Numbered from the stretch's first letter, positions 1 to 11,227 are shown. The stretch: DNA of 64,000 nucleotides from Brachionus manjavacas (GCA_019054805.1 JAHQIY010000012.1:3286001-3350000), one strand, 5' to 3'. Notes: a model not told the origin generated them from the letters alone. Numbers and translations: made by a program.

Positions 1-9
1 AAAAAATAA

Positions 10-372
10 AATGCCGAATATCATATTGATTACCGAAACGTGGTTCAATGACAAATCACTTGTGGATTAGACGGGTACAACCATTTTATCAAGAACCAAC
101 AGTTCAGTTACGGAGAGGTAGCCATTTACGCTAGAAAGGATGAAGTAGCCATAGAGGAACTGGAGTTGCCCAATGACGGTGAAATGATATGGTGCAATGT
201 TACCCTGGTCAATGATTCCCTTATTGTTGGCTGCATCTACAGGCCACCTCAGTCATTTCAAGACTCTAACCGAGCTATCCTCAAAGCAATCGCAAAGGCA
301 AAAATCGTGACCGACAGAAGGAATTCAGGACTGGTAATAGCTGGCGAATTTTACCACCCAGATATATAAAAT
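10..372 (+). pseudogene. LINE endonuclease fragment (decayed)
   Basis: Remnant of the apurinic-like endonuclease domain that nicks target DNA in many non-LTR retrotransposons. Short motifs appear in the right order but in shifting frames: ITETWF near 31-48, a stop at 67-69, then VAIYARKD near 120-145, the segment VGCIYRPPQS near 229-258, and the GDFN-type box near 345-357. That box reads GEFYHPDI, so both the catalytic Asp and the Asn are changed, and a frame break follows at about 365. The open part (166-369) is only 67 codons. The piece is cut by the window start and no reverse transcriptase follows, so it is an isolated dead fragment. The motif order is what I see; the family assignment (CR1/Rex-like) is inference. 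Confidence 0.7.
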
Positions 373-448
373 GGACAAATCTTTGTGCCACATTCGGAAC
401 AAAATAAGGCCGCAAGTCGAGTTTCATATGATGGTGTGGTAGTTTCAT

Positions 449-1012
449 ATGAAAAAAAAAGTGGAAGATAAATTATGCAGAGTCAATGATAAGAATTTAG
501 CTAAAGAACTAATATTGGACATAAAATATATTCAGATATCACCAACTCGTGAAATGTTTGAGTTAGGAACCCAATTACTTTTAAAAAAATTTTTAAAAAA
601 CATTGAGATTATTGTTAAACCATCTATTTCCCTTAATTTGTGGACCAATTCTTACCAATGGGCTAAATCTAAAGAAATCTAAAGAAATAAGGATACTTGA
701 TGGTAATTTTTTTTTTCCTTCAGATGATTTAAATAAGATTACTGATTCTGAATTTAAGCGTTATCGTTCTGGAAAATTCACGACTTTTGATCATTTGTGA
801 ACTCTTTTAATATATGGTGTGTTGATAGAGACAATTGTCAAGATTGGAAACAGGCTAAATGCACTTGTCCTATTTTTCTTAAAGAGTATATATGCAAGCA
901 TGTTGTTGGTATGGCTATTAGATTAAAAGAAGTCAGTCCTCCATTAATCAGTACCTTTCGGACAAAAAAGAAAGATAGGCAAATCTACCTTAGCAAAAAA
1001 AACATTTATTAG
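449..1012 (+). pseudogene. MULE transposase C-terminal fragment with SWIM zinc finger
   Basis: C-terminal piece of a Mutator-like element transposase. The best evidence is a SWIM zinc finger at 857-905: CTCP, then a spacer, then ICKH (CxCx(n)CxH), followed by VVGMAIRLKEV and a PP pair, the usual order after the DDE domain in animal MULEs. Upstream, 449-682 gives a stretch containing LWTNSYQW and 690-800 gives FFFPSDDLNKITDSEF in another frame. A stop and frame change at about 797-800 separate this from the zinc finger. The DDE catalytic core is absent, so the piece cannot be active. A separate MULE-like inverted-repeat element with a 9-bp target duplication lies at 18 kb, so this superfamily has been active in the genome. 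Confidence 0.7.
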
Positions 1013-3580
1013 AGAATATTTTTTTTAATTTTATTTTTTTTTATTTTTTATAATACTCAATAATAATTGTTATAATACTCGACAATAATTTTAATGAACT
1101 CAGTTTTTATTTTTTTTTCAATAATGTTGACAAATAATATTTATTTTTACACTCAAATAATTAAAAAAATACCCATTTAATAATAATCCATTGAAATTCC
1201 TCTATTTTGAACTATTTTTTGACTTCATATACTATATCAACTGTTATACAATTCAATTTTTTTTTATATTTAATTTGATAGAATAAGTCTATTGGAGATT
1301 GAAGTTTTTTTCCTTTGAGCAGGATTTAATTAAAGATAGTTTTCCTTGATTGTTTGAATATTTTAATTACAAATGTATTAAAAACTTTCCAATTATTTTT
1401 TTTTAATAATTTAAAAACTAAATTTTCGATTTTTTTCCTTATTTAAAAAAAGCCTTTGAAAAATGTTGTAAAGACAAAATTTAAAAATGAAAATTAAAAT
1501 TAACATAAATATGCTTTCTTAAGCGATTTAAAAAAAAAAGATAAAGATAAAAATAAAAATAAGAATAAAACAAATAGAAGTAAACTAGTTATTATCTAAA
1601 CAATTTTTTGTTTTGAATAAGAAATAAAAAAAAATTTTTTTTTGAATGTGTGATTCTAAACGTGCTTTATAATTTACCACCAGTCTAACATCGATGGACA
1701 AAAATTAAAAATATAAAGTTGGTCTCATAGACAATTGTAGAATTCCATTGAGACATCTTTGAAGCCTGCCCCTTACTACTACTACATCTAATAGTAATCA
1801 GTCTCATGAGTCTTTTTTTAAACTAAAATGGATTTAAATGGAAAGGACTAAAATTTTAATCTCTAATTTATACCAAATTGAGGTACAAACTAAAAAAATA
1901 CTAATCTAATTCCTTTTACTTCTAAAATAACTTGAAATATTTTCGAATATTAAAATAAAAAAAACAAAAAAAAAAACGAATCTGATATCAGCTGATGCCG
2001 GTCTTGAAAAAAGATACAAAACAATATCATCTGATACCTGATATTATTTGCTGTTAGTTAATATAATCTGATATCACATGACATCAACTGAGGGGTGTTA
2101 CAAACATAATGCCGGAACTGTTTTATAGAGAAAAATCTACGACAACCGCTAAAAAAACTTTACCAAATTCTCTAAAAATTTTTTAAAGATCCTTTAAAAT
2201 TTAGTTGACTGGGGAGCTTAGAAGATTTTTTGAGGAAGACAATTTATTGGAACGAGGTGAAGTGTGTAACGTTTACAACTTTATGGTCAAGACTGATTTG
2301 AGAGCATCAAAAGAAGACCACCTCGTATTTAAAATTACAAGAAATATTTACCCATAAAATAGAGCTGAGTTCCCAAAAATTCTCTTTGTATTTACAAGAT
2401 TTGAACCCCATTTTTTTAGCATGTATTTAACCTTCTGACAAAAATAACTTACTCGCTGAAAAATGTTTTCTGACTAAGTTAATTAATTTACTGACAAATA
2501 AAATAAATGACTGACTAAAAAAATTATTAAAGGACTAATTAAATTAAATGAAGACTATTCAAATTAAGTATTGAAAAATTAATTTTTAAACTGACAAATA
2601 AGACAGACCAAAAAAACTAAAACAGTTCTCTTCTATCAAGACGATATAGAGACCAATGTTGATGATCTTTGCTAAATGTTGAAAACAACCACGAACAAGT
2701 AACAATCCCAATTCAATCCGATGAACCGATGGAAGATCAATAGCCGTCGAAAAAAAAATAAAATTGTTATTTTTTAATTTTTACTAAAATTTTCTTTTTT
2801 GTCATCGAAAATTATATTTTGTCATTATTTTTTGAATTATTTTTTAACACTAGATTGTTATTTTTGTCATTTTAAAAATAATTTTTTGTATAAATTTAAT
2901 ACAATTAGTCACTTTTTTATTACTAAATTTGTCAGTAAAATAAATTGAGACTTATTCATTTTATGGAAAATATTTTTGTAGAAAAGTTTTATAGAAACTC
3001 ATTTTATTGAAAAATATTATCGAAATTTACCTGTATTAATTACCTGTTTTGAAAAAAAGTCATAATTATAGAAAAAAAAATCAAATAAATAATTATTTAT
3101 TTTAAAACAAGAATTAATCTATCAAAAAAATTTGCTAATTTTTCTTTATTGTAAACACTAAACAAAGACATATTTTCATTTTCTATTTTAATTTCCAGCA
3201 TCTTGCGAAAAAGGCTTATGCCAAGCTCAAGATTGATAATTTGTGTTAACATTTAAATTTTTAGGATTTTTATGCATTCTATCAATTGTAAAATAATGCA
3301 AAAAAAATTGAAATTTAATAATTTCTATGAATTAATTTTCTATAATAATTTTCTGTAAAAAAATTGTCTTTTTCTATAAAAGAATTTTCTTTAATATGAT
3401 ACAGTGCCAAAAAATTATTTTGTCAGTCGAAAAATATTTTTTTGTCGGTAAGAAAAATTAAAAGCCGTCTTTTTTTATTTGGAGATGTTGATAAAACTCT
3501 AAACATTTAAAACTTAATAAAACTTTTTATTTTTTTTTAAATATTGTACCGACTCTTTTTTTTTTATCATGGATTCGCTT
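1013..3580. other. AT-rich intergenic DNA, no gene seen
   Basis: Long A/T runs with stops in all frames. The only structure noted is a cluster of TGATATCA-like boxes at 1980-2095 and scattered CTGACAAATA / TTTGTCAGTA words between 2430 and 2950 that could be remains of an inverted-repeat element. Confidence 0.5.
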
Positions 3581-3584
3581 TATT

Positions 3585-3650
3585 TTACAGCGTATCGAAG
3601 TGGTGGCCTCAGCCTTAGAAATAAATTTATTTTTATTTTTTTATCTTTTA
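3585..3650 (+). repeat. possible LINE 3' end
   Basis: An isolated GC-richer segment (about 3590-3628, containing GTGGTGGCCTCAGCCTTAG) is followed directly by AAATAAATTTATTTTTATT. A short GC-rich hairpin-like end followed by an AAATA-type tail is how the better-supported LINE 3' ends in this window look. There is no coding sequence upstream, so this is weak. Confidence 0.3.
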
Positions 3651-3730
3651 ATATGTTTCGTTCTACCTGTCTCAATTTAAAGAACCAACTTTACTTTAAA
3701 AATAAAGATCAGGTACAGTTAATCAATTTT

Positions 3731-3736
3731 TTTATT
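3731..3736 (-). terminator. poly(A) signal of the three-exon gene
   Basis: AATAAA on the minus strand, about 35 nt downstream of the stop codon at 3769-3771. Confidence 0.5.
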
Positions 3737-3768
3737 TAAAAAAATAAAAACTTAACATTAAATGAAAA

Positions 3769-4850
3769 TTAGAGCGATGTTATTTTTTCTGAAATTTCGA
3801 ATGAATCGAATTCTACACTATCACAATCGTCATTATGAGATTTCAAGGTAGCTAGTGAACATTTTTCATTTTCGACATTGTCACAGTACTTGCTTCTTAT
3901 TTTTGATTCTTTAAGTTGTTCTAGACCTTCAATATCAGTTTGCAAGATAAGCATTGGAGCAAGTTTATTTTTTCTAAAGTTGTTAAAAAATAAAAAAATA
4001 AAACAAAATTTTCTAGTACCTACACTTTTTTTTCCAGAGACATTTTCTTATAAACAGTATTTTTAATGGCTTTTCTAGACTTCCTTTCGTTGATTACTTC
4101 AAATTTATCTTCTCCTTGTCCATTTAAAATCTTGAGTTTGTGTTCAATGCTGTTCATGATCTCTTTGTCCAGTTCTTTAGTTACATCGGCACTCAACAAA
4201 TGTTTTACTTCCGAGCCAGCCTCTGCTCCAGTGCCCGGAGTTTTCGAGTCTGTTAAATAAATTTTCCAAGCTTTTTCTCTCAGCTCTTTATTTGATAGCT
4301 TTTCTAAAAATCAAACATAGCACATTCTAAGACAAACATATCAAAGCCAACCTAAAACTTCTTTGGTAAAAATGACAGTGTCCATTGATTTGAGAATTTT
4401 TTCCGCATTTATGCCATCCACGTCATCCGAGTACTTTTGAGTGGATCTAACTTGAGAGCCGATGAAAAAAATTATACCAAAGCCGTACAGCAGTACAACT
4501 ACTATGATGTATTTTGCTGCCCCTGAACTGTCATAGTCCAGTGCTTGGCTATTTGCACTTGCAGAACTCAAGGAACCGGAAGGCTCCAAATTTTCAGCTA
4601 GATTGGCTAGAAATTCGGAATTTTTCCTGATTGTTTTATTAGTACTGTGCAGAATTTCTGTGATATAAATTGTATTATTTTCGATTTTATTAATGTAAAA
4701 CAGAATTTTTTTGCCAATGTCTTGCATATGGTAAATTAATTTGAAAATTCTAAAAAAATTTGACAACCAAAAATTCAATTTACCTTTAAAATTAATTTTG
4801 CTAAAAATACTAGAATCGAATTTTGGCTTCGGCAAAAAAGAAACTCGCAT
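3769..4850 (-). CDS. single-pass membrane protein, three exons, family not recognised
   Basis: Three exons join in frame: 4850-4352, 4303-4024 and 3973-3769 (984 nt, 327 aa plus stop). Intron 1 (4351-4304, 48 bp) and intron 2 (4023-3974, 50 bp) are GT-AG with T-rich acceptors. Without the second splice, translation would stop at 4022. The first Met may not be real: Met42 at 4727 (286 aa) is equally possible, and a GTAAAT...TTTTTTTAG pair upstream could be a 5' intron. One membrane helix lies at about residues 114-132. N-glycosylation sequons lie before it at 58 and 71, and the rest is a charged, Lys/Glu-rich tail of about 190 residues. The order (glycosylated outside, one helix, cytoplasmic tail with RS...K after the helix) resembles KCNE potassium-channel subunits, but that is only architecture. 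The open joined frame makes the gene model strong; the function is unknown. Confidence 0.7.
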
Positions 4851-5132
4851 AGAAACTGAATTATTTTAAGCTGTTCACCAAATTAAAAATTTCCACTGCC
4901 ATTTTTAATTGGTATTTTTGTGCCAACTTTATGTTTATTTTGTTTTTACCAAGTTTGTGCATGCAATTAGACTAGTTTGAGTTGTTCAAGGAGAAAGAAA
5001 GCTAAATCCAGTCTGCTATCTAGAAGTTTGTAATACACACACACACGATTCTAAAGGTTTATATAAGAAAAGCTAATTGAAATAGTTTATTATTAGAATG
5101 GATATGATATTTAGCCAAATATTCAAAATTAA
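4851..5132. other. short intergenic region with (AC)n run
   Basis: Contains a small CA repeat at about 5034-5046. On the minus strand it also holds an AATAAA (about 5086-5091) that could serve the candidate exon at 5133-5193. Confidence 0.4.
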
Positions 5133-5193
5133 TTAATTATCAGATTTTTTTGGAGAATTTTTGGAGCCAGATTTTTTAGCTTGATCCTTGATT
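5133..5193 (-). CDS. candidate 3'-terminal exon of an unplaced gene
   Basis: On the minus strand a good acceptor (TTTATTACAG) is followed by 19 open codons, a lysine/serine-rich tail (IKDQAKKSGSKNSPKKSDN), and a TAA stop at 5133-5135. An AATAAA lies about 45 nt downstream. This is the arrangement expected of a last exon whose earlier exons would lie at higher coordinates, but I could not find a convincing upstream exon or donor. It could also be chance in AT-rich DNA. It is separate from the gene at 3769-4850, which has its own start downstream of it. Confidence 0.25.
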
Positions 5194-7090
5194 CTGTAAT
5201 AAAGCACAATTTTTTTAAAATAAATAATCTTCGCTAAAGTTGCTTTATTTTGCCTTATCGCTTAAACATATTTTTAAAATAAAAATATTGTTTCAGTCTG
5301 TATGTAAATTCGATGATAAATTTAGCTCATCGATAAGAATTAGAAATTCTGATTTGAAAAATCTGTGACAAACAATTGGGGGAATTTGTTAAAATATCTG
5401 GATGAAAACATATGTTGAAATTTTTGAATTTTATCTTCCCTATTTAAAGAAAAACTTTAGTGGTGTGTTGAGTAGCAAGATTTTTTGATGCTGTTTTCAA
5501 CAGAGTTTATTTTATTCTTGTAATGCCTAATTTGTAACATGAAGGTAAAATTAAGCGTTTAATTTTTAATTATCCTCATAGATAATCGGTCTCGAATGCA
5601 ATTTTTATGCTTCGCTTTTGATTAATATTGATGCTTGAAGATATTTTTTTCAAAAAAATTTTAAATTTTACCTTTGCAATTTTGTAATTTTAGAATTGAA
5701 TAATTTTTTTTCCTAATTACCTAGAATATGATTTAAAAAAAATAGTAAATAAATTATTCCTCCTTAAAATAAATAACATAGCTAGAGATAAATTTAAAAA
5801 TTAGGAAAAATTTTTTTTTCAAAAAATATCTTAAAGCATCACTTTTAATCAAAAGAAAAAGAACTGTAAAAAAATGTCTTTGTTTACCATTTCTTGCCCC
5901 GGGAAGATTTAATTCAGCTTTTTTAAATTATTTTATTTTAAAGTAAAATTCTCAATTAAAAAAAATAGGTCCAAAATATTTTAGAAAATTTAAAAAGTAA
6001 CTAAAATCTACGAATAAGAGGGATAATTATTGTAATAAGGTTTCAGTAATTCAAACTTTCAAAGTAACTAAATAGATAATTCAATTCGGAATCTGCCTGA
6101 AAAACGATTCTTAAAAAGAGCGCTGTTAAATTCAGCAAAAATTGACGAAAGTGTTTCCTTTTTTTCAAAATTTAAAACTAAAAATTAAATAACTAAAAAA
6201 AAGCAGACTTACATAAAATCTTTAATTTATGAAATTTTTTAAAATTTTAATTGAATTTAGGAAACATTTTTGTTCAATCTGAACTGAATTTTACAACATT
6301 CTAAAAAATTTATTTTTAATTATTTTTCAATAAAAAGTCTGACCCCATTCCGAACTGGCGGCTCTAGCTTTTTAAACAAGAGTAAATTGATCACCGTTTC
6401 TGAACAATGTCCTTCAAAATACACATTTACTAAATTTTTATACAATATTGTGAAAATAGACAAAATTCTGAAAAAAATGGATTTTTGTTATTTTATATTT
6501 TGATTCATAATGTGATTTAAAAATTGCAAAATATTAATGGTATGGTAATTTTGAGTTGCCACAAATTATTTTTTTTTTTTAATTTTTCGAAAAGAAAAAA
6601 TCCTATGAAAACAGCACTTTCTTTTATTTGGGGTAATACGGTAGTAAAATAGTGTATATTCGATAGACTTCCTCATCAGGGTTAGATTATTTAATGCAGG
6701 ATAAATGGTAAATCAAATTGGCTTAAAAACTTAATGAAATTGAGCATAATTGAAAAAGAGAATGACAAAGTAAACTTTTTTTTATAAAAATATTTTTTTA
6801 ACTAAATCTATAAAATTTTCTCTTTTTAAAACAGAAACCACAATAATAAATTTATTAAAAAATTTAATTAATTAAAAAAACCCTTATTTTTTTAAGGTAT
6901 CAAAAAAAAAAAAAAAACATATTTGAAAACGAAAAGACGTTTGGCTATTTTTATAGCAACGGATGATTAAGAATGCTTGTCTGAAAATATAAATTAAAGT
7001 AAACATCATAAAAAGAATAATCAAAATCAAAAATAAAAAAATCATTTTTAAGAATTTGAAATTATTTTATTTTATTATTTTTTTTCTGCT
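5194..7090. other. AT-rich intergenic DNA, no gene seen
   Basis: Only A/T-rich sequence with frequent stops. There is a poly(A) run at about 6903-6917. I see no coding region, RNA gene or clear repeat boundary. Confidence 0.5.
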
Positions 7091-7092
7091 GG

Positions 7093-7905
7093 TAAATCTA
7101 GCTCAATGGCTGATTGTCCTTTGTGGTATGCCTCCAGAATCGGTCCTTGAAAACATCAAACGATATACTGGAATCAGTACGAAATGGATGTAAATTTTTT
7201 GCTAATGACAGCAAACTTGTATCCACAATACGTAATTCGCTTGGCCTAAAACTTGTTCAAGAAGCATTGGTATTGGCAATACAGTTAACTGAGCTGACAC
7301 TTGGCATATGAAGTTTAACCAAAAGACATGCAAAATTATGCGACTTAGCTCCAAAAGCACCCCCCAAATCTTTCACCATGAAAATAGATGCTTCTCACAG
7401 GCATGTGTTAGAACTGTCGTCTGTGGAAAGAGAATTAGCTATCATGATAAATAGTAAGCTCAAATGAATTGTGCTGATAGATAAGACAATCCAGACGGAA
7501 AATGGAGTCCTTACTCAACTCGAAAATGACACTATTTTTCGGGACAACGGAAAACTTTAGAAGACTCTATACTGCGTTTGTAAGACCGCATCTTGAATAC
7601 TGTAGCTTGGAATCCTTTGCAAAAGAAAGACATTAGAAGACTGGATAAAGTCCAACTTAGGGCTACCAAACTCGTGCCTGGTCTCAGAAATCTCAATTAT
7701 CTCTCAAGACTAGCAAAAATTGGTATCTCTACGTTTGAAAGTAGAAGGAAAAGAAGAGATGCAATCCAGCTTTCCAAAATTGTCAGTAAACAGAGCATTG
7801 TTCATCTACATGCCCTCAAAGTTTCAAGTGAAGCTTCAAAAATTAATCACCCATCTATGAATCTACGCATAAAACCAAGACTAAGGAAGAAACTCTTTTA
7901 GATGT
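7093..7905 (+). pseudogene. LINE reverse transcriptase C-terminal fragment (decayed)
   Basis: Remnant of the palm/thumb and C-terminal part of a non-LTR reverse transcriptase of the CR1/Rex-like kind. In order: the catalytic box near 7192-7215 reads FANDSKLVST where FADD is expected, so one catalytic Asp is lost; a piece with SSVERELAIMINSKLKW lies at 7418-7468; LYTAFVRPHLEYC lies at about 7568-7604; then AWNPLQKKDIRRLDKVQ and RATKLVPGLRNLNYLSRL at 7602-7725. The reading frame changes between these blocks and stops interrupt them. The endonuclease is missing. The fragment at 1-0.4 kb may be from the same family but is not contiguous. It is dead. Confidence 0.75.
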
Positions 7906-8177
7906 AGACACGTTTGGTGTAGCTGGCTGTTGAGGGTGGTTTCTTTTGCATCTTTTTTTCACTTCACTAGGTCCTAATTTATTAGAGAAAGATCTCTTTT
8001 GATTTTTTCCACAGGATTGTAGCAATGCTGATTTTTTTTTTTGAAATTTTCTTTCAAGCATGTCAATATGCTGGCAGTTTTTAATTTTTTTATAATTTAT
8101 TCGCTTTTAATTACATCTCATTAAAAATGAATTTTTATTTATTAATTTTTAGTGCTCAATTTTGAATTACATGTCAC

Positions 8178-8199
8178 TAAAATAGAGTACTCTATTTTA
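8178..8199. repeat. 22-bp perfect palindrome
   Basis: Centre AAATAGAGTACTCTATTT, extended by TA/TA to a 22-bp perfect inverted repeat without a spacer. Purpose unknown; it may be the tip of a decayed inverted-repeat element. Confidence 0.7.
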
Positions 8200-8380
8200 A
8201 CACTCAAAAACCGGAGGAGTTTTTTCGAACCTTTTTGTTACTTCTTTTGCTTGTTGTTTCAAAAATTAAATCTTTTTTGAAAAGTGTCCATCAAAATTAA
8301 AATCAAAAAATATTTTAAATAATTAATTTTGACTACAAAACAATTTTATTTTCATGCTAAAAAAAGTATACGTTAAACCC

Positions 8381-8404
8381 GGAGAGGGTTTTTTTGAACC
8401 CTCC
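8381..8404. repeat. GC-rich hairpin
   Basis: GGAGAGGGTT, a T-run, then GAACCCTCC forms a stem of about 9 bp with one bulged base. A related, poorer copy (CCGGAGGAG, T-run, CGAACC) is at 8211-8232, in the same orientation. Confidence 0.5.
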
Positions 8405-9393
8405 ATAACTATTGTCTTTTTTTGTAAAATAAATCAAAGATATGGCTAATTATGCTTTTGATTCCCAACTCTTCTTGATTCCTAGAATAAATAGTAATTT
8501 TTTGAACCATGTCTCGATGAAATTCTCTTGAACTTCTTAGTAATAATAATAATTAATAATAATCATCATTATTAAAATCATATTATATTAAATTAATGAT
8601 TATTGATTTAATGTAATAATATTAAATATTAATTATTATTAATATATCAAATCAACTTTATACTGAATATGACTCAGATAAAGACTCAGCTAATAAATAA
8701 CCTGATAAAGAAGAAACTAATTAAAAAATTAAAAAACTTCGAAAAAGCGACTCTATGGATCATAATGAATGACGAAGAAGGGACAAGTCTCAGAGAAAAG
8801 ATAAATTTCAAATGAGAAAGTTAAGTCAACAAGCTATGCTTTGCATAAAAAAATGAGACCAAACAGTCAGCATTTTGACTTGTCCATGATAATTTTTTAT
8901 TGAATTGTAACAATGGTAACCCGAAAGCTATAGATCCTAAACTTTCATTTACAAAAGGAGATACATCAGCTTTATCGGTGTTTATTATGTAAGAGGTGTA
9001 TTATGCCAAAAATGTTCCTCTCAAAGCCATGTGGTCAAGCTCGTTTTTTTTCCATTACGGAAAAAAGTTTCCTTGTGTTAAATGTAAACAATTGATTTTT
9101 CACAAGGATCAAATATAAGCTACATTTGGTCCTTATGTAGGGGAGATGATTTTTAAATCGTTCTGTAAAAATTGTTAAGAACCAGTAATACGAATTTAAA
9201 AAAATATTTTAGCAAATATTTTTTTCCTGTATCAATTTTTTTAAACAATTTTTTTTTAAAAATAGTCAATTTTTGTTCTAAATCAAAACCAAATTAATAA
9301 AAAAACATTTATTTTTAACATTCATTTAGTATATTTTCTTACATATTTTGAGTAATTGTGGTAATTTATGCATCCTAAAAAGCATATTATATT

Positions 9394-9416
9394 GAAGGGG
9401 CTATTTGGACCCCTTC
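9394..9416. repeat. 7-bp stem hairpin
   Basis: GAAGGGG and CCCCTTC separated by 9 bases. It is conspicuous in surroundings with almost no GC, and lies about 640 bp upstream of the R2 gene. Confidence 0.4.
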
Positions 9417-9992
9417 AGTTCTTAACGAATAAAAAATTTCCGGTGTTTGAGTGTTAAAGGCATCCCACTCAATTCGGATAATTACGTTAAATCTAAAAAA
9501 TCCGGCCTAGGTAATTATGGGGTCATGTGAGTAAATTTTTTTTCTAATATTTGGCCAAGGCTGATCGTAATATTACTGAATTGGAAAAATATAACCATAT
9601 TTTTTTTCGTTGAGAAAAGAGAAAAAAATTTTGTGACAATAGAAGAATAGTTAAGGCAATGGAAAAAAATTTTCAATTGTGATCTGAGGCTCTCATAATT
9701 AACCAGACCTAATTTTTTTTTTAAATATTTTACTGAAATAAAAAAAAAATCTAAATTTGCTTTTCATCCCATACAAAACCAAATGGTCATGGCTATTCTT
9801 TAAAGTATGATTTTATTTTTAAAAGGTAAAAAAACTAAATTTCAAAATAAGAAAAAAATATGATCACCATTCAAATTGTACTTTCGCCATAACTGCAGTA
9901 GCATTTTCGAACTTTATATTTGAAAATTTTTACATAATCTGATTTTACATAACTCTCGAACAGACGACCATTTACATCAATATTCAAAGTAG

Positions 9993-9999
9993 TATAAAA
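9993..9999 (+). promoter_or_regulatory. TATA box candidate of the R2 gene
   Basis: TATAAAA, 54 bp upstream of the ATG at 10053. Initiation about 30 bp downstream would leave a 5' untranslated region of 25-30 nt. A TTTAG at 10028-10032 could instead be a splice acceptor of a 5' intron, in which case this box would not be the promoter. Confidence 0.4.
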
Positions 10000-10052
10000 T
10001 CTCAAACAATTAACTTTAGAGATTAATTTAGAAAAAAGAAATCATTAAAAAA

Positions 10053-11024
10053 ATGGAACCATTCTTAACCAAAGACACAACCAGACTTCACTTGTTCCCA
10101 ATCAAGTATCACGACATTTGGGAAATGTACAAAAAAGCTGTTGCCTCATTTTGGACCACTGAAGAAGTTGACTGCTCCAAAGATCTAAAGGACTGGTCGG
10201 GCCTAAAACCACAAGAGAAACACTTCATAAAACATGTACTTGCCTTTTTTGCCGCCAGTGACGGCATTGTGAACGCAAATCTGATCGAACGCTTCTCAGA
10301 CGAAGTTCAAATAATTGAGGCAAAGTATTTCTACAAATGCCAAGTGGCCATGGAGAACATACACTCAGAAATGTACAGCCTGTTGATAGACACTTATGTG
10401 GAGAGCGAAAGCGAAAAACGCTACCTGTTCAACGCAATCGAGAATTTGCCAAGCGTCAAAAAGAAGGCTGACTGGGCTCTCAAGTGGATCAATGACGAGA
10501 AGGCTTCGTTTGCCGAGAGAATAATTGCTTTTGCGGCAGTCGAGGGCATTTTTTTCTCAGGCTCATTTGCGTCCATATTCTGGCTGAAAAAGCGTGGTCT
10601 CATGCCCGGCTTGGCGTTCAGCAATGAGCTGATCAGCCGTGACGAGGGCCTGCACACTGACTTTGCCTGTCTCATGTACAGACACTTGAACAACAAGCCA
10701 AGTCAAGAGAGAATTTATGAAATTGTAAGAGACGCGGTCAAGATAGAGATAGAATTTTTGACAGACTCTCTTCCGTGTGATCTCATCGGAATGAATTCAA
10801 GGCTAATGGCTCAGTACATTGAATATGTGGCTGATCGATTGCTGGTAGAGTTGCAGTGTGAAAAAATTTACAAGAGCGAAAATCCATTCGATTTCATGGA
10901 GAACATTTCGCTGAGTGGAAAAACTAATTTTTTTGAGAAAAAAGTTGGAGAGTATCAGAAGGCAGGTGTGATTAATAAAGTTAATACACAACAAGATGTT
11001 TTCACATTAGATGCTGAATTTTAG
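10053..11024 (+). CDS. RRM2: ribonucleoside-diphosphate reductase small subunit (R2)
   Basis: Class Ia R2 subunit, 323 aa. It houses the diiron centre and tyrosyl radical that the large subunit R1 uses to reduce ribonucleoside diphosphates to deoxyribonucleotides in the cytosol. Iron ligands are all present: D70 (AASDG), E101 and H104 (ENIHSEMY), E164 (AAVEG), E198 and H201 (SRDEGLH). The radical tyrosine is Y108. The C-terminal FTLDAEF is the tail that docks on R1. The protein begins at the conserved EPFL segment, so it lacks the roughly 60-residue N-terminal extension of vertebrate R2, which carries the KEN degradation box. Either this is a short form or an upstream exon exists: an in-frame TAG at 10030 closes the frame unless it is a splice acceptor. 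No intron interrupts the 972-nt frame, and its base composition is much richer in GC than its surroundings. Confidence 0.97.
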   Translation: MEPFLTKDTTRLHLFPIKYHDIWEMYKKAVASFWTTEEVDCSKDLKDWSGLKPQEKHFIKHVLAFFAASDGIVNANLIERFSDEVQIIEAKYFYKCQVAMENIHSEMYSLLIDTYVESESEKRYLFNAIENLPSVKKKADWALKWINDEKASFAERIIAFAAVEGIFFSGSFASIFWLKKRGLMPGLAFSNELISRDEGLHTDFACLMYRHLNNKPSQERIYEIVRDAVKIEIEFLTDSLPCDLIGMNSRLMAQYIEYVADRLLVELQCEKIYKSENPFDFMENISLSGKTNFFEKKVGEYQKAGVINKVNTQQDVFTLDAEF

Positions 11025-11135
11025 AGAAGTTTTTTATTTTTTTTTTTTCATCTAATAGTTTTCTATGTGTTAATTCATTTAAATCAGAAATACACTCGAG
11101 CAGTTGGATTCAATCAACAAAAATTTTGTAATTAA

Positions 11136-11212
11136 AATAAATTGGTTTTGAAATATGAACTAAATTAATGATTTAATTTTAAAAAATGTAAAACTATTGT
11201 AATTTGAATAAA
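11136..11212 (+). terminator. poly(A) signals of the R2 gene
   Basis: Two AATAAA hexamers follow the stop codon, at 11136-11141 and 11207-11212. The second lies just before a T-rich stretch. Either could direct cleavage, giving a 3' untranslated region of about 130-210 nt. Confidence 0.5.
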
Positions 11213-11227
11213 AGTGTTTTAAAGTTT

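Larger units (their letters stand above)
7906..9992. other. AT-rich intergenic DNA with hairpins, no gene seen
   Basis: No coding region. Contains an (AAT)n-rich, self-complementary tract at about 8539-8640 and the palindromes listed separately at 8178, 8381 and 9394. Confidence 0.5.

Noticed and set aside
2430..2950. Long inverted repeat built on CTGACAAATA / TTTGTCAGTA
   Set aside because: Matches are limited to about 10 bp and scattered; no boundaries or target duplication could be fixed.
7855..8061. 68-codon minus-strand open frame
   Set aside because: It overlaps the antisense of the LINE remnant and its flank; low-complexity Lys/Ser content without support.
10421..10696. Minus-strand open frames inside the R2 gene
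   Set aside because: Antisense shadows of a strongly conserved coding sequence.
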